A DNA stretch of 64,000 bases from Tritrichomonas musculus (taxonomy: Eukaryota > Parabasalia > Tritrichomonadida > Tritrichomonadidae). The position numbers were made by a program, and so were the translations under genes. How positions within the stretch are numbered: position 1 is the stretch's first letter; each line of letters opens with the position of its first letter. Of this stretch, positions 50,103 through 60,507 are shown in pieces. The stretch covers positions 372,001 through 436,000 of the forward strand of contig JAPFFF010000039.1 in assembly GCA_039105265.1 (NCBI GenBank), given 5' to 3'. The notes beneath the pieces are model-generated. The model did not search any database and had not been told where the DNA came from. It saw nothing but the letters and a program-made list of their open reading frames with translations.

Positions 50103-51023
50103 TTATGAAGTGAGTTTTTTAATTCTTGGTGACCAACGGGAATCAGTTCTATAGGAGTTCCTTAATGTTGAATCATCTATCCGGAGAGAATAATTCAATC
50201 TCCTCGGGCTAGTAGCATCTAAATCAACATCTCTTTTTCTTATTCTACTGTCATTTGGAATTTTGTTCATTGTTAAAAACGGATTAGGAGCATTATCTGT
50301 TATTGACTGAGAATTCTGAAGGCATCCATAAGTTCTTTTTGGATTTGAATTCGTGAATTTCCCGCTCCTATCAATAACCTTTGCCAAATCTTGCCATATG
50401 TCAGAATATTCTTCTGCCATGTTGACAAATGATTGGCAATGTTCAGGTTTTGTCATTTTTGTAATCACTAAATGAGCAGAATCTGAGCAACGCTGATTCG
50501 TAGAATAAGGTGTTCTCGAAAGCGATGTGGAAGGCCGGCGTGTTTTAATATTTGACTCGTAAAAATTAGGCAGCTGATTTGTTGTTGGTCGATCATTATA
50601 AAATGATGCCATTTGAGAAAATCCAAATATTCCATTATTGCATATTCCGTGAGATGCAAATCTTTCAAGGTTAATTTTTCTACTGGATCTTTTTTGAGTT
50701 AAGGTTGAATATGAGAGACCAAATGCTCCATTTGAAGAAAATGCAGGATCAACTCCTGGCTTTTCTCCTGTAGCTTCTTTCATTCTATTTTTCCTTGTCA
50801 CTTCAGCGAGGGTTAAATTTTGTGATGCATAGTTAAGCATACCAAAAAAACGCTTTCGCTTAGCCATTGTGGTTGTTTCGGCATAAGAAGTAGCGCGAAT
50901 AATATAACATTGCTTAAAATATTTTTCAATCAACCGTTCTTCTCTTTCTGTCACTGGATGAATTTCAATGTCATTCTTTGAATCATACTTTATAAACGAT
51001 GGCTGCGTGACTTCTGAGATCAT
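50103..51023 (-). CDS. Hypothetical protein (306 aa)
   Basis: The family is not recognised. The protein is basic and rich in Ser, Arg, Asn and Thr, with mostly disordered character. An N-terminal helical part (EIHPVTEREERLIEKYFKQC; TMAKRKRFFGMLNYASQN) may fold. Gly/Phe-containing segments (SSNGAFGLSYSTLTQKRS; NNGIFGFSQM) repeat a G-x-FG motif. The first ATG is at 51023; twelve further upstream codons starting with GTG are Phe/Ile-rich 5' leader and are not counted. No membrane segment remains after this correction. The function is unknown; it could be cytoskeletal or regulatory. Confidence 0.6.
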   Translation of the reverse strand: MISEVTQPSFIKYDSKNDIEIHPVTEREERLIEKYFKQCYIIRATSYAETTTMAKRKRFFGMLNYASQNLTLAEVTRKNRMKEATGEKPGVDPAFSSNGAFGLSYSTLTQKRSSRKINLERFASHGICNNGIFGFSQMASFYNDRPTTNQLPNFYESNIKTRRPSTSLSRTPYSTNQRCSDSAHLVITKMTKPEHCQSFVNMAEEYSDIWQDLAKVIDRSGKFTNSNPKRTYGCLQNSQSITDNAPNPFLTMNKIPNDSRIRKRDVDLDATSPRRLNYSLRIDDSTLRNSYRTDSRWSPRIKKLTS

Positions 51024-51733
51024 TGATAAATAAAAAAAAAAAATTGAAATAAAAATCACATAAAAAAAATAATTATTGTTTCAAAAAAATCTTAATTTTT
51101 TGAAATATAAATATCTTAGATAAAAAATAATTTTTTAGTTTATTTATTTGCAATTATAATCTATTATTGTTTATATTTATATATCAAATTATATTTTAAA
51201 ATAACTCTTTACAATATGAAAATAAAAATGGCTTAATAATATAAAAAATTCTTACCAATCTTTTTATGGAATTGAATTAAATAAACCATAATAATAGTTT
51301 AATGGTTAATAACTTTTATTATATAAAAATTTAATTTTTAATATATATATAAATATTTATTTTTAATTAAATATATATAAATTGTGTTGTTGGTATAAAT
51401 ACATATTAACATTTATACAAGATATTCTGCTTTTTTAATTTGATAAAAATGTAATTTTTTGAATAGAAAGATGAGGAATAATTTCAATACTAATATATAT
51501 TGTTCTTACCTTTTTAACTTTAAAAAAACGAGTAAAAATATTTAAAATGTATCATTTTTAAAATATTTATTTTAACCTTCATTAATAGAATATTACTGTT
51601 GTCTATAAATAATGAATGATGAAATATAGATATAGGTTGCTGGTATAAAAATGAATAAAAAGAAAGTAAAACAAAATGTTAATATAATTACAAAATAAAA
51701 TACCGTGTTTATATAATTTTTTGAAAAAAAAAA
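51024..51733. other. AT-rich intergenic region
   Basis: No feature is seen in this stretch of A/T-dominated spacer. Confidence 0.45.
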
Positions 51734-52885
51734 TTATTGCTCCTGCTCATTCTGAAATGCAGCTTCTTGTTGTCTAATATATTCTTCTGCTCTTCGTCTA
51801 AAATCTTGTTGAATTTCTTCAGGTGCCTCTTGTAATTCAATTTCAGCACTTTTTCTGTAAATCAATCCAGCAACTGTTCTAACTCCCTCTGTGATTAGGC
51901 CAGGAAATCCATATTTGAAGAATATATATAAGTTTCCTTTGAATTGTGTACTTCCATTGCATGGCATTCCTTCACCTTTTAACCACATTACTCTATCAAA
52001 TCGTATTGGTTTATCTTTTGGTGTGCAAACGTGCAAATCACGCCCATCTGGCGTATGGATAACAAATGCTGTTCCTTTTCTAGCCTCAATTCTTGAGACT
52101 TTTTCAACAAAATAAAGATCATCTCCTTCTCGTTGAAAATCAGAATCGAATTTTTGTTGTGTAATAAGAACCAAATCGGCCGATTTCTTTTTAGGATATT
52201 CATCGCCTTCACTTGGAAGAACAATTTGTTTTCCTTCTTGTTGACCAATTTCCATTTTAACTTTAACCTCTTTCTTTACAGTAATAATCTTATGACCTTT
52301 ACAAACTTTGCAAATTTTATCAGGTGGCGTGAAATAACCAACATTATGACATTTTTTACATGGGAATAAGAATTGAAGACCGCCAGGTGAAAGTGAGCCA
52401 GCACCATGGCATTCATCGCATACTGGATATTCAACACCATCATTGGAGCCAAATCCATGGCATTCTGGACAGACATTGTGAATTTTGATTGTATTTGTAA
52501 CTTCCAATCCGAGGTAGGCATCGCGAAGTGAAAATTGAAAGAATCGAACAGTTGGAGAGACTTTATCTCCAGTTGGAGGACCTCGTGATCTTCCAAAGCC
52601 AAGAATTTGTGTCATCATTTCGAAAACTTGAATATCGTCAGGTTCAGTTGGTGTTTCACCATTGAGTCCGAATCTATCATATTTTTCACGTTGTTCAGGA
52701 TCTTTGAGTATTGAATAAGCTTCACCTAGTTGTTGAAATTTTTCCGTTGCAAGAGGATCATCTTGATTTCGGTCAGGATGGAGTTCAAAAGCTTTTTTTC
52801 TGTATGCACGGCGTATATCATCTTGTGATGCATCTTTAGGAACGCCAAGAATTTCATAAAGGGTTGGTTGTTGGCCAGTTTCCAT
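51734..52885 (-). CDS. Type I DnaJ (Hsp40, DNAJA-like) co-chaperone
   Basis: The protein has 383 residues. The J domain covers residues about 7-72 with TLYEILGVPKDASQDDIRRA and the HPD signature in ELHPDRNQDD, which triggers Hsp70 ATP hydrolysis. A short Gly/Phe-like region (FGLNGE...GFGRSRGP) follows. The zinc-finger domain (about 145-210) has four C-x2-C motifs: CPECHGFG, CDECHGAG, CKKCHNVG and CKVCKGHK; the last two have lost part of the usual CxxCxGxG glycines. The C-terminal substrate-binding domain ends in a Gln/Glu-rich tail (QQEAAFQNEQEQ) with no CaaX box, so it is not farnesylated as yeast Ydj1 is. No targeting signal is seen, so it is probably cytosolic or ER-facing. An Inr lies two bases upstream of the ATG. 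Confidence 0.95.
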   Translation of the reverse strand: METGQQPTLYEILGVPKDASQDDIRRAYRKKAFELHPDRNQDDPLATEKFQQLGEAYSILKDPEQREKYDRFGLNGETPTEPDDIQVFEMMTQILGFGRSRGPPTGDKVSPTVRFFQFSLRDAYLGLEVTNTIKIHNVCPECHGFGSNDGVEYPVCDECHGAGSLSPGGLQFLFPCKKCHNVGYFTPPDKICKVCKGHKIITVKKEVKVKMEIGQQEGKQIVLPSEGDEYPKKKSADLVLITQQKFDSDFQREGDDLYFVEKVSRIEARKGTAFVIHTPDGRDLHVCTPKDKPIRFDRVMWLKGEGMPCNGSTQFKGNLYIFFKYGFPGLITEGVRTVAGLIYRKSAEIELQEAPEEIQQDFRRRAEEYIRQQEAAFQNEQEQ

Positions 52886-52886
52886 T

Positions 52887-52893
52887 TAAATGA
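52887..52893 (-). promoter_or_regulatory. Inr element TCATTTA of the DnaJ gene
   Basis: The minus strand reads TCATTTAAATGG, so the initiator almost touches the start codon. This would give a 5' leader of only about six bases, as is usual in trichomonads. Confidence 0.6.
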
Positions 52894-53208
52894 AAAAAAA
52901 AAAAATAATTCATTGAAAAAATAATCGCAATTTTTCATATTTCTCAATTTTGTATAGAAACGATCAAAAAATTCATATAAAATCACTTTTATTCAGATAA
53001 ATATATGCAAGCAAATCACAATTGTAACCAAATATAGTATTTTGACAATATCTAGTCGAAATATTTGAATTTTGTGAGTGCAACAATCATTTATATTTTT
53101 GCGTATAGATATAATTAAACTATTTAAAAATAATAAATTGATAACAACTAAATTTTACAAAATATGAATTGAAAGACAATAAGAACCGTTCCCGGACCCC
53201 AATTTCAG

Positions 53209-54905
53209 ATGTTTGAAATAGATATTGCGCACTTTATCTTGTTACATTCAAAGGATCGAACAAAAGAAAGTCGTGAGTGGGTATCGGCATCTGAAGCAAG
53301 AATCCAATTGCACTTTATGGCGGTTTTGAATATCATGCCGCAGCAATCGACACAGAAGGCTCAGCCATTTGCATTCCATGCGAACTTAAACGATTCGCCA
53401 TCAATGCTAATTGAAGTTAGAGAAGGCTGTCAGCATCGCCGCATTGAATGACTGTGTCTTCGCACTTGGCGAAAGTGGCAATGTTTTCTATTCAGAAATA
53501 TCGCATCTTGGAAACTGCCATTCAGAGCCAAAATCAGCCAGATATCGGGAACACGTAATTGTGGACTTGCAGTGAGTGATGATCACCGCACCTTTGGTCT
53601 TGGAGGTGACAGTGACGCCGACTTCAGCAAATTTCCGTCATTGAAGAAGTGCAAAATCACTTCTGCTTACAGAGGAGTCAGGCACTCATTTTTCATTACA
53701 GAAGAAGGAAGAGTCCTCGCTCGTGGCGCAATGATTGTGGTGAGCTGGCACTCAATGAATCAGGTCCTCCTATTTCAGAGCCAGTTGAAACGACGATCGC
53801 TGGCGGTTGTTCATTCTGCATTGCAGGAGATTCGTTATTGTTCTTTTTCATTGGCGATTTTGCAGCGAGGAGTCCAAACAGGCGGGTCGCGCGCTTCACT
53901 GCGAACTCAGAACCAGGGAAGAAGGGCGAAATTGACCTTGCAACGGAAAATGCGAAATTGAAAGAAGAAAACGAGTCGCTGAAGAAGGAAGTTGCGTCAC
54001 TGAAGAAGCGACTTGAAGGCTACGAGAAGCAAACGAAAATCAGGAGTGAAAAGAAAGGCGAAAATTGCGAACTTCAAATCTACGATGCTGGCACGATAGA
54101 CAATCTGACACGGCTTGGAGCGATTGGCCGTGGCGGTCAGTCAGAAGTCGTGAAAGTTTGCCGGCAAGAAATCTATGCTCTGGAGGTTCTTGAAACGGAA
54201 TTGAATGAATTGAAAAAGAAGGTGAAAATTGACGATGCGGAACTCCAAAGAAAAAGTTACGAATCGATGAAGCGGTTTCTCCAGGAGTACGAGATCATGA
54301 ACAGTCTTCATCACCGCAACATCATCAAAGCGTATGGGCTGAGTTTTGGTGACGCCAGCCATGCGCCGTGCATTCTTCTTGAGTGCTGCCCGTTCAACCT
54401 GAAAGACGTCGTTAACGATCTTTCGAACAATGAAAAAGTGACGGTTATATACGAGCTAAGTGAAGCGATGAAGGAAGTTCACTCGCATGGAATGATTCAC
54501 CGCGACTTGAAGCCGGAAAACGTCCTTCTTGACGGCAGCAAGCACGTCAAGCTGACAGACTTTGGCGTCTCGTGCATTGCCGACGTGACAGGCCAGGCGC
54601 AGTCAAAAACCGCTGGCCTCGGGACTCTGAAATTCATGGCACCCGAACTTCTGCAGGAAAGCACGCACTACGACGAGAAGGTTGACGTTTACTCATTCGG
54701 CGTTGTTGCGTTCTTCATCCTGACGGGCGGGGAACTGCCGCGAATCAACATTGTCGAGGCAGCGATGGGGAAGGAGGCAGCAATTCCATCATGCGTGAAC
54801 AGCGTGTCACGCGAAATGATCAACAAGAAGAACGTCCGTCATTTGAATGGATTGTTGAAATGATCATGAAGAATGAATTCAAATTGATTTATGGTGTTGA
54901 GAAAC
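53209..54905 (+). pseudogene. Broken RCC1 - coiled coil - TKL-type kinase gene
   Basis: Three frames are needed to read it. RCC1-like parts appear as GGFEYHAAAIDTEGSAICI (about 53318-53375), ALNDCVFALGESGNVFYSE (about 53435-53490) and SDDHRTFGLGGDSD...HSFFITEEGRVLARG (53572-53730). A coiled coil (TENAKLKEENESLKKEVASL) and a kinase domain follow in the frame 53649-54863. The kinase has IGRGGQSEVVKV, HRDLKPENVLL, DFG and APELL, but the ATP-site Lys is Glu (YALEVLE for YALKVLE). The end is out of frame: ERPSFEWIVEMIMKNEF is encoded in the next phase after a short deletion. At least three frame changes mark it as inactive. Its GC content is clearly higher than its surroundings, suggesting a young copy of a GC-richer family. 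It shares the kinase module with 22799-24687. Confidence 0.78.
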
Positions 54906-54906
54906 A

Positions 54907-54924
54907 CATGAGTAGCTACTCATG
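54907..54924. repeat. 18-bp perfect palindrome
   Basis: CATGAGTAG is followed directly by its reverse complement CTACTCATG. A pyrimidine run of about 20 bases (mostly T) follows. It could form a hairpin at the end of the broken RCC1-kinase gene. Confidence 0.7.
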
Positions 54925-56076
54925 CTTTTTTCTTTTTTTTTTTCAGATAAAAAAAATTATAAACGTATTATTTGAGTATAAGTTGATAATGATTTTTAAT
55001 AGCAACTCATGGTATTTTTTGCAAAAGTGCAAAAGAGTTTCAAACTTTTTTTTCTGATGTACGATGCAAGGTCAATATTGGCCTTAACCTCCGGGGTCAA
55101 TAAGTATAGGGGGCGATAAGTATTCCCTTTTTTTTTTTTTTTTTTTTTATTTTAGATATTTTCTATCCATACTTGTGAATATTTTTTAAGATTCAAATCA
55201 CATTCTAATAAAGGTTATTAATCGACTCTTTTTCATGATATTGTGATTTTTGTATTACCCTTCGGACGTAATTGGAATTTCATAAAATTCAATGAAAAGA
55301 TGTATTAAAATGTAAAAATTGCCGAAATGAAACGTAATTACATAATTTATATAAAAATAAAAAAAAGCAAAGAGGTAATTTTTGTATATAAACTATTCAA
55401 AATTTAATTAAATCAATGGAATAGTTTTAGTTATGAACAGTAATTGTAATAGTGCAATAGTAGATGCTTACATGGGGAATAATCTCTTTAAAATCAGTAG
55501 ATATAAAAATAATATAAAGAAAAAAACAATATTTGAACATTGACCTAAAAATATTGCGAGTAATTCATGCAATATCATTAATGATACTTCTGTAGTATTT
55601 CTCATAATTTCAAACATCTGTATTTGCAACAAAGACGACAGCAGGACAAATAATTATAAATCAAGTATTTTTACCAAAGTATTTATTCTGATTTCTATAA
55701 TAAATATGTGATTTTTATTTTACAACATTAATCAATGTAATCTTTTGATTATTTCAAATTAACATCTCTAAATTAAAGCTATTGAATAAATAGAGGAAAT
55801 AATAGAAGAGCAATAGCTTCAATGTAAAACCGATCAGTAAAATTGAAGGATATCAAAAAACTTTTTCGAAAAATTAATAAAACATTTGAAAAGGTTGATT
55901 GAAATTTTCATTATCTTGAATTTTTTTCAATGGATATCTTTTTCAAAAAAAAAATCATTATTCTCAAATTAAAAATTTTTAATTGAAATATGTCAAAAAA
56001 ATTGAAAAGATTTTTTCAAAAAAAATTTGATGAAAAAATCCACCAAATTATTCGCATATTTTCTTGATTAAAAAAA
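54925..56076. other. Intergenic region
   Basis: AT-rich spacer. Near 55065-55125 there is a short GC-richer patch (GGTCAATATTGGCC palindrome, then CCTCCGGGGTC and TATAGGGGGCGATAAG) ending in a T24-like run. Its nature is unknown; a small Pol III RNA or gene debris is possible. The rest shows nothing. Confidence 0.4.
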
Positions 56077-57096
56077 ATGCAAGGTAATCAAAATATTGAT
56101 AATCAACCAGGAATCAATGCAAAAGCAGATGATACGACTTGTTACGACAAACCAGACAAAAAGCAAAAACAACCTCATTATGAGCATCGAACAACCAAAT
56201 TATTGAAGAAAAACAACGATTTCTCTGAAAAGAAATTTCAAAGAGTTCGTAAGGTTTCGACGCAAAAGAAATTACATAAAGCATTTAAAAGAATTGGGAG
56301 ATGTCTTAATCATGTCTCAAGAAATGATATGCCAAAAGAAGGATATGATAAAGTTTGTTTGATTTTAATTAATAATTTTGAGCATCATAAGCATGATCCT
56401 CAAATTGGAGCAATGAATGATGGATATTTATTTGGTCTATATCATCATCGTCTCGGTTTCAAAGTATTTTATCTTAATAACTGTATTGAAGGAAATTATC
56501 CTAAATATCTTCAGTTTTTCCTCTTTCATACTACAGAAAATTTAACTGTTTTCTATTCAGGACCTGATACAATTGATTTTGGAAGTCATGGTATCGAGTT
56601 CAAAGACAAATCTGTCACAAGCAATCAATTTGGTAGATTAATTGCGCGTGATAATAATGGAAAAAGTAAAATTGTTTTTGTTTCAGATTGCACTACAGGA
56701 GGATCAGTATTTGATATTCAAATGGTAAATAAGGTAAATAATCCAAGTCCATCAGAAATGATTTCTTTTTCTGTAAACAAATCAACTGATCCAAATACAA
56801 AAAAAGGGAGAAGATCACATGGTTTATTCACATATTATTTCTGCAAGATTCTTTATGATGATCCATCGATTTCTGCACAAAGGCTTGTAGAAAGAACAAA
56901 CGCGTTTCTTGGGCGTTTTGGTGAATCTATTAATTGTGATACAACAAATCCATTGATTATGAATGAATCAATTTACCTGCCATACCTTCATCCAGCAATC
57001 GATCCTATTGATTTTATTGATGATACAATAGATGGTGCAGATGATGCTGTGTATGATACTTCTGAAGAAGAAAGTGAATATGCTGATATTAATTAA
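56077..57096 (+). CDS. Caspase-like (C14/metacaspase-type) protein, catalytic His replaced
   Basis: The protein has 339 residues. A basic N-terminal region of about 85 residues is followed by a caspase-fold domain: VCLILINNFEHH (first strand), MNDGYLFGLYHHRLGFKVFY (the N-D-x-x-x-L...LGF helix), LTVFYSGPD (strand ending where Y-S-G-H-G is expected) and KIVFVSDCTTGGS (the D-C catalytic strand, Cys205). The conserved GHG histidine position is Pro163; the nearest His is 171 (GSHGIEF). With the dyad broken, it is probably not an active protease unless His171 substitutes. It may be a regulatory pseudo-caspase. The C-terminus is acidic (IDDTIDGADDAVYDTSEEES). T. vaginalis has several C14-like genes. 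The start is the first ATG and the frame is intact. Confidence 0.78.
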   Translation: MQGNQNIDNQPGINAKADDTTCYDKPDKKQKQPHYEHRTTKLLKKNNDFSEKKFQRVRKVSTQKKLHKAFKRIGRCLNHVSRNDMPKEGYDKVCLILINNFEHHKHDPQIGAMNDGYLFGLYHHRLGFKVFYLNNCIEGNYPKYLQFFLFHTTENLTVFYSGPDTIDFGSHGIEFKDKSVTSNQFGRLIARDNNGKSKIVFVSDCTTGGSVFDIQMVNKVNNPSPSEMISFSVNKSTDPNTKKGRRSHGLFTYYFCKILYDDPSISAQRLVERTNAFLGRFGESINCDTTNPLIMNESIYLPYLHPAIDPIDFIDDTIDGADDAVYDTSEEESEYADIN

Positions 57097-57447
57097 GAAG
57101 CGATAAAATTAAATTAGTTTTAATTTTTTATTTAAAATGTCTCAAATATGTTAACAAGATTAGATGTTTTAAGTTTTTTGAAATGATTGGATTATTATTA
57201 TTTAGGATAATGTTAAGGTGCTTAGAGAAAACTAGCAAAAATTAACAAAATATATTTAACACATTTGATTAAATGTGTTATCGGGAAAGTAAAAAAAAAA
57301 AAAAATAAATAAATAATTAGATATCATTTTAAAAAAATAAATTAAAATTAATTTAAAGTCATTTAACTGTTCCATAGATTGGTAACAACAATAAAATATT
57401 AAAAGATAATAATAATAATAAAGAAAAAGAAATTAATTACTCTTTCT
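57097..57447. other. AT-rich spacer between converging genes
   Basis: It holds only AT-rich sequence, with the inverted pair ACACATTTGATTAAATGTGT near 57258-57277. Confidence 0.45.
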
Positions 57448-59787
57448 TCAAGATTTTCCGCGAGGAGCAACAAAAGTCTTTCCTCTAGGAGATGATGAGT
57501 AATAAAGTTCATTATCACTTCCATATACAAATGTTGGTTTAGTACTGTCTGCTGTAACATGGGATATTGGAGCTGCTCCCAAAATAGATGAAGTTTCATA
57601 ATCTTGGATAGCTCCAGTAACTTGTCTATAAGGCCTTCCGCATGAAAGGCAGCAAGTGCTCTTTCTAGCAGCAGCTGCCTCATCGAATTCTGTATTCATG
57701 TTCTTAATGAGCTTCTCGAGACGTTTGATATCTTCGATAGTAGCGTATGGATTTCCATTCTCATCACATCCTGCGCCTTTGCCTTTGTCTAAGTTCTTAG
57801 CAAGATTATTCATTGCCTCTTTGAATTTCTCGAAAAGACGCTCTATTGTCGCCTTATCAGGACGAGATTTAAGATCATATTCAAATCCATCTAATTTGTT
57901 CTGTAATGCTTTAAGTAATGCTGCAAGATCGTTAATCTTCTTGTTCAAATCACGTTCATCGTCAGCAACTCTGTGAGTAAGCTGAGTAAGTTCTTGACGA
58001 AGCTGTTGAATTGCTTCATTGTTGTCTGGGGAGGTAAGATCTGGAAGTGTGAAGTTTGGATTTCTGGTGCCACTTCCTCCATTGTTATTGTTGTATGAAT
58101 TGTTGATATTATCACCATTATTAGTGATATTTGTATTTCCAGAACCATTGGGACTATTGTTTCTAGGAGGTCGGCCTGCTTCTGGTCTTGATGATGGTGG
58201 TGTGATAACTCTATTGCCACTTCCACTGCCATTGTTGTTGCTACCATTGTTGTTTCCGTAGCCATTGTTATTATCTCCATTACCATTGTTATTGTTACCA
58301 TTATTATTGCCATAGCCATTATTGTTATCACCATAGCCATTATTATTATCGCCATATCCATTATTGTTATTGCCAGAGCCATTATTATTGTTATTGGAGC
58401 CGCTGCCATTACCATCATTTTGATCTTCTGCAAGCTGTGGAAGCCTATTATTGTAATCATCATTGTTTCCACTATTATTTCCAATATCCTTGACCTGGTT
58501 CTTCAAGTTCTGGATATCATTTTGGGCGCCTCTCATTTGATTTTCGAGTTTCTTGAGTCTATCATCATGATTGTCAAGTTTCTTGTTGATTTGGTTAATT
58601 TGATTTTGTAAGTTATCATAAAGGTCATCACTAATTCCGCTATTCTGACCATCATTAAAGGAAGAATTTGCGTTGTTTCCATTATTGTTACCATATCTCG
58701 AATCATTGTTGCCACTGCCGTTGTTATTAGAACCATTATTATTATTGTATCCGTTATTATTGTTATTTGTACCATATTTAGAATTATCACTACCATTTCC
58801 GTTATTATTGTTATTTGTAAGTCCATTAACTTGATCATTCAGATTTTGTAAATTATCTTGAACACCGCCCATTTGGTTTTCGAGATTTTGGATTCGGCCT
58901 TCATGGTTTTGAAGTCTCTTCTTAATCTTATCAAGTTGATCTTGTAGATCATTTGCATTGTTCCTGTTATCGTTATTTGTATCATTCTTGTTGCTGCTAT
59001 TGGCATTATCATTGTTTTCATCATTAATATCATTTAGCTTTGAGTCAGATTGCTTAATTTTATTACTATCATCATCGTCGTTATTGTTATTATTATCATT
59101 TTGGTTATTATTGTTGTTACTATTATTGTTATTATTTCTGTTGTCATTATCTGTGTTGTTATTGTCGCTGTTGTTGTTTTGGTTGTTGTTATTTGATTTG
59201 TCATTGTCATTAGTATTACTATTGTTGTCAGTGCCATTTTTAACATCTTTTTTGGTATTTTCTAAATCTTTTTTGAGATTTTCAAGTTGATCTTTGATAT
59301 CCTGAATGTCTTTTTCATCGTTATCTAATCTTTGCTTTTGGGATTCTGCGTCATCTTTAAGCTTATCAATTTTGTCATTTGTTTCAGAAGCGTTATCATC
59401 AACTTTTTTATCAAGATTGTTAACTTTGTCTTCTAAATCATTAGTCTTTTTATCTAAATCATCAGTTTTCTTGTCCATCTCATCTACTTTGTTCTTTAAT
59501 TCATCAAGCTTCTTGCTTAAATCATCATCTCTATTTTGATCATCTTGTTCGTTTTGATCAACTTTCTTTTCAAGGTCATCAAGCTTTGACTTCATATCAT
59601 CAATCTGGTTCTTATCAGGAAGGTCTTTAAGTTGATTTTGAATGTCTTGTAACTGATCAGTGTGCTCTTGAAATAGATCAAGAATTTCAAGTAATATCTT
59701 TTGAAGTGGTTCAAAAAGGAGCGGGTTGCTCATGAATTGGCCACTTTGGATTTTCTCTATGAGATCTTCTTTCGTAGGAGGAGGCAT
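57448..59787 (-). CDS. Asn-rich coiled-coil protein with DUF4795/QRICH2-like C-terminus
   Basis: The protein has 779 residues. Residues 1-190 are coiled coil with repeated DDLEKKVDQNEQD-like heptads. Asn/Asp/Gly-rich low-complexity blocks then alternate with two coiled-coil cassettes (QLDKIKKRLQNHEGRIQNLE and QINKKLDNHDDRLKKLENQM). A run of NNNGYGDNNNGYG repeats and a Pro/Arg patch follow. Residues about 580-710 are a helical domain ending EAAAARKSTCCLSCGRPYR. The helical stretch closing with a C-x-S-C-x-R-P motif is typical of DUF4795 proteins such as QRICH2, an axonemal component of flagella. The final 60 residues include TYVYGSDNELYYSSSPRGK-like sequence. Assignment to a flagellar role rests on this motif and on the organism being flagellated. 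It may also contribute to other microtubule structures. Confidence 0.7.
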   Translation of the reverse strand: MPPPTKEDLIEKIQSGQFMSNPLLFEPLQKILLEILDLFQEHTDQLQDIQNQLKDLPDKNQIDDMKSKLDDLEKKVDQNEQDDQNRDDDLSKKLDELKNKVDEMDKKTDDLDKKTNDLEDKVNNLDKKVDDNASETNDKIDKLKDDAESQKQRLDNDEKDIQDIKDQLENLKKDLENTKKDVKNGTDNNSNTNDNDKSNNNNQNNNSDNNNTDNDNRNNNNNSNNNNNQNDNNNNNDDDDSNKIKQSDSKLNDINDENNDNANSSNKNDTNNDNRNNANDLQDQLDKIKKRLQNHEGRIQNLENQMGGVQDNLQNLNDQVNGLTNNNNNGNGSDNSKYGTNNNNNGYNNNNGSNNNGSGNNDSRYGNNNGNNANSSFNDGQNSGISDDLYDNLQNQINQINKKLDNHDDRLKKLENQMRGAQNDIQNLKNQVKDIGNNSGNNDDYNNRLPQLAEDQNDGNGSGSNNNNNGSGNNNNGYGDNNNGYGDNNNGYGNNNGNNNNGNGDNNNGYGNNNGSNNNGSGSGNRVITPPSSRPEAGRPPRNNSPNGSGNTNITNNGDNINNSYNNNNGGSGTRNPNFTLPDLTSPDNNEAIQQLRQELTQLTHRVADDERDLNKKINDLAALLKALQNKLDGFEYDLKSRPDKATIERLFEKFKEAMNNLAKNLDKGKGAGCDENGNPYATIEDIKRLEKLIKNMNTEFDEAAAARKSTCCLSCGRPYRQVTGAIQDYETSSILGAAPISHVTADSTKPTFVYGSDNELYYSSSPRGKTFVAPRGKS
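58060..59250 (-). repeat. AAY-codon low-complexity repeat regions
   Basis: These are runs of AAT/AAC (Asn) mixed with GGT (Gly) and GAT (Asp) codons, densest at about 58230-58420, 58670-58820 and 59080-59240. They encode the Asn-rich linkers of the DUF4795-like protein. Confidence 0.8.
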
Positions 59788-60507
59788 AGATTTTCCTTTT
59801 TTTTAAATTTTATACGTTCAGTTATTATCATGTACGTTATTAATTCAATAAAAAAAATTCAATAGTTTTTTTGGTCTCGAATTGTTGTCGTTATCGGTAT
59901 TGTTCATATTGGTAGAAATCTAGAATTTTTTGGAGTAATAATATTAAATTTTCCTAAATTTATTATTTGTTTTGATTAAAATCAATTTTTGTAATATTTA
60001 CTGCTTTTGATATAAAGATAAAATAAAATTAGTGTTATAACGTATTTATTTTATACTATGGAAAAGTTTAATCAAATTCAATGCATTGTATTTCTAAAAT
60101 TTTAAATCCAACGATCTTTTTTGATTTACCGATTTTCTTTGTTGATAGTTAATAATAATATAAATAAAATTGCAATATTTTGTTGATAATATATGGTGGT
60201 AATAATAATACTAGTATCATGCCATTTAAAGTTATATCTTTGATCATTTTTTTTTTTTTTTTTTAGGAATTCTGCTGTTCAATAAATTATCTTGCTATTT
60301 TATCTGTTTTTAAATACAATTTATTTATAAAACTGCTGATTTAATTTTTTTTTTATTATCTTTTATTATAATTTGGAAAATATTAGTTTCCTGTAAAAAT
60401 GTTGGTGATATTATTTGGATTTAAATATTGTTTTAGCCTTTTCAAACGCTGGTAAATAGAAAATTCACAGATAATACTAGATATTTAAAAAAAAACACGT
60501 TATATAA
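59788..60507. other. AT-rich intergenic region between diverging genes
   Basis: No gene is seen. It must contain both promoters, but neither gene has a clear TCATTW Inr here. Confidence 0.45.

Noticed and set aside
58019-59539. Leu/Ser-rich open frames opposite the Asn-rich gene
   Set aside because: They are antisense translations of Asn/Asp trinucleotide runs.
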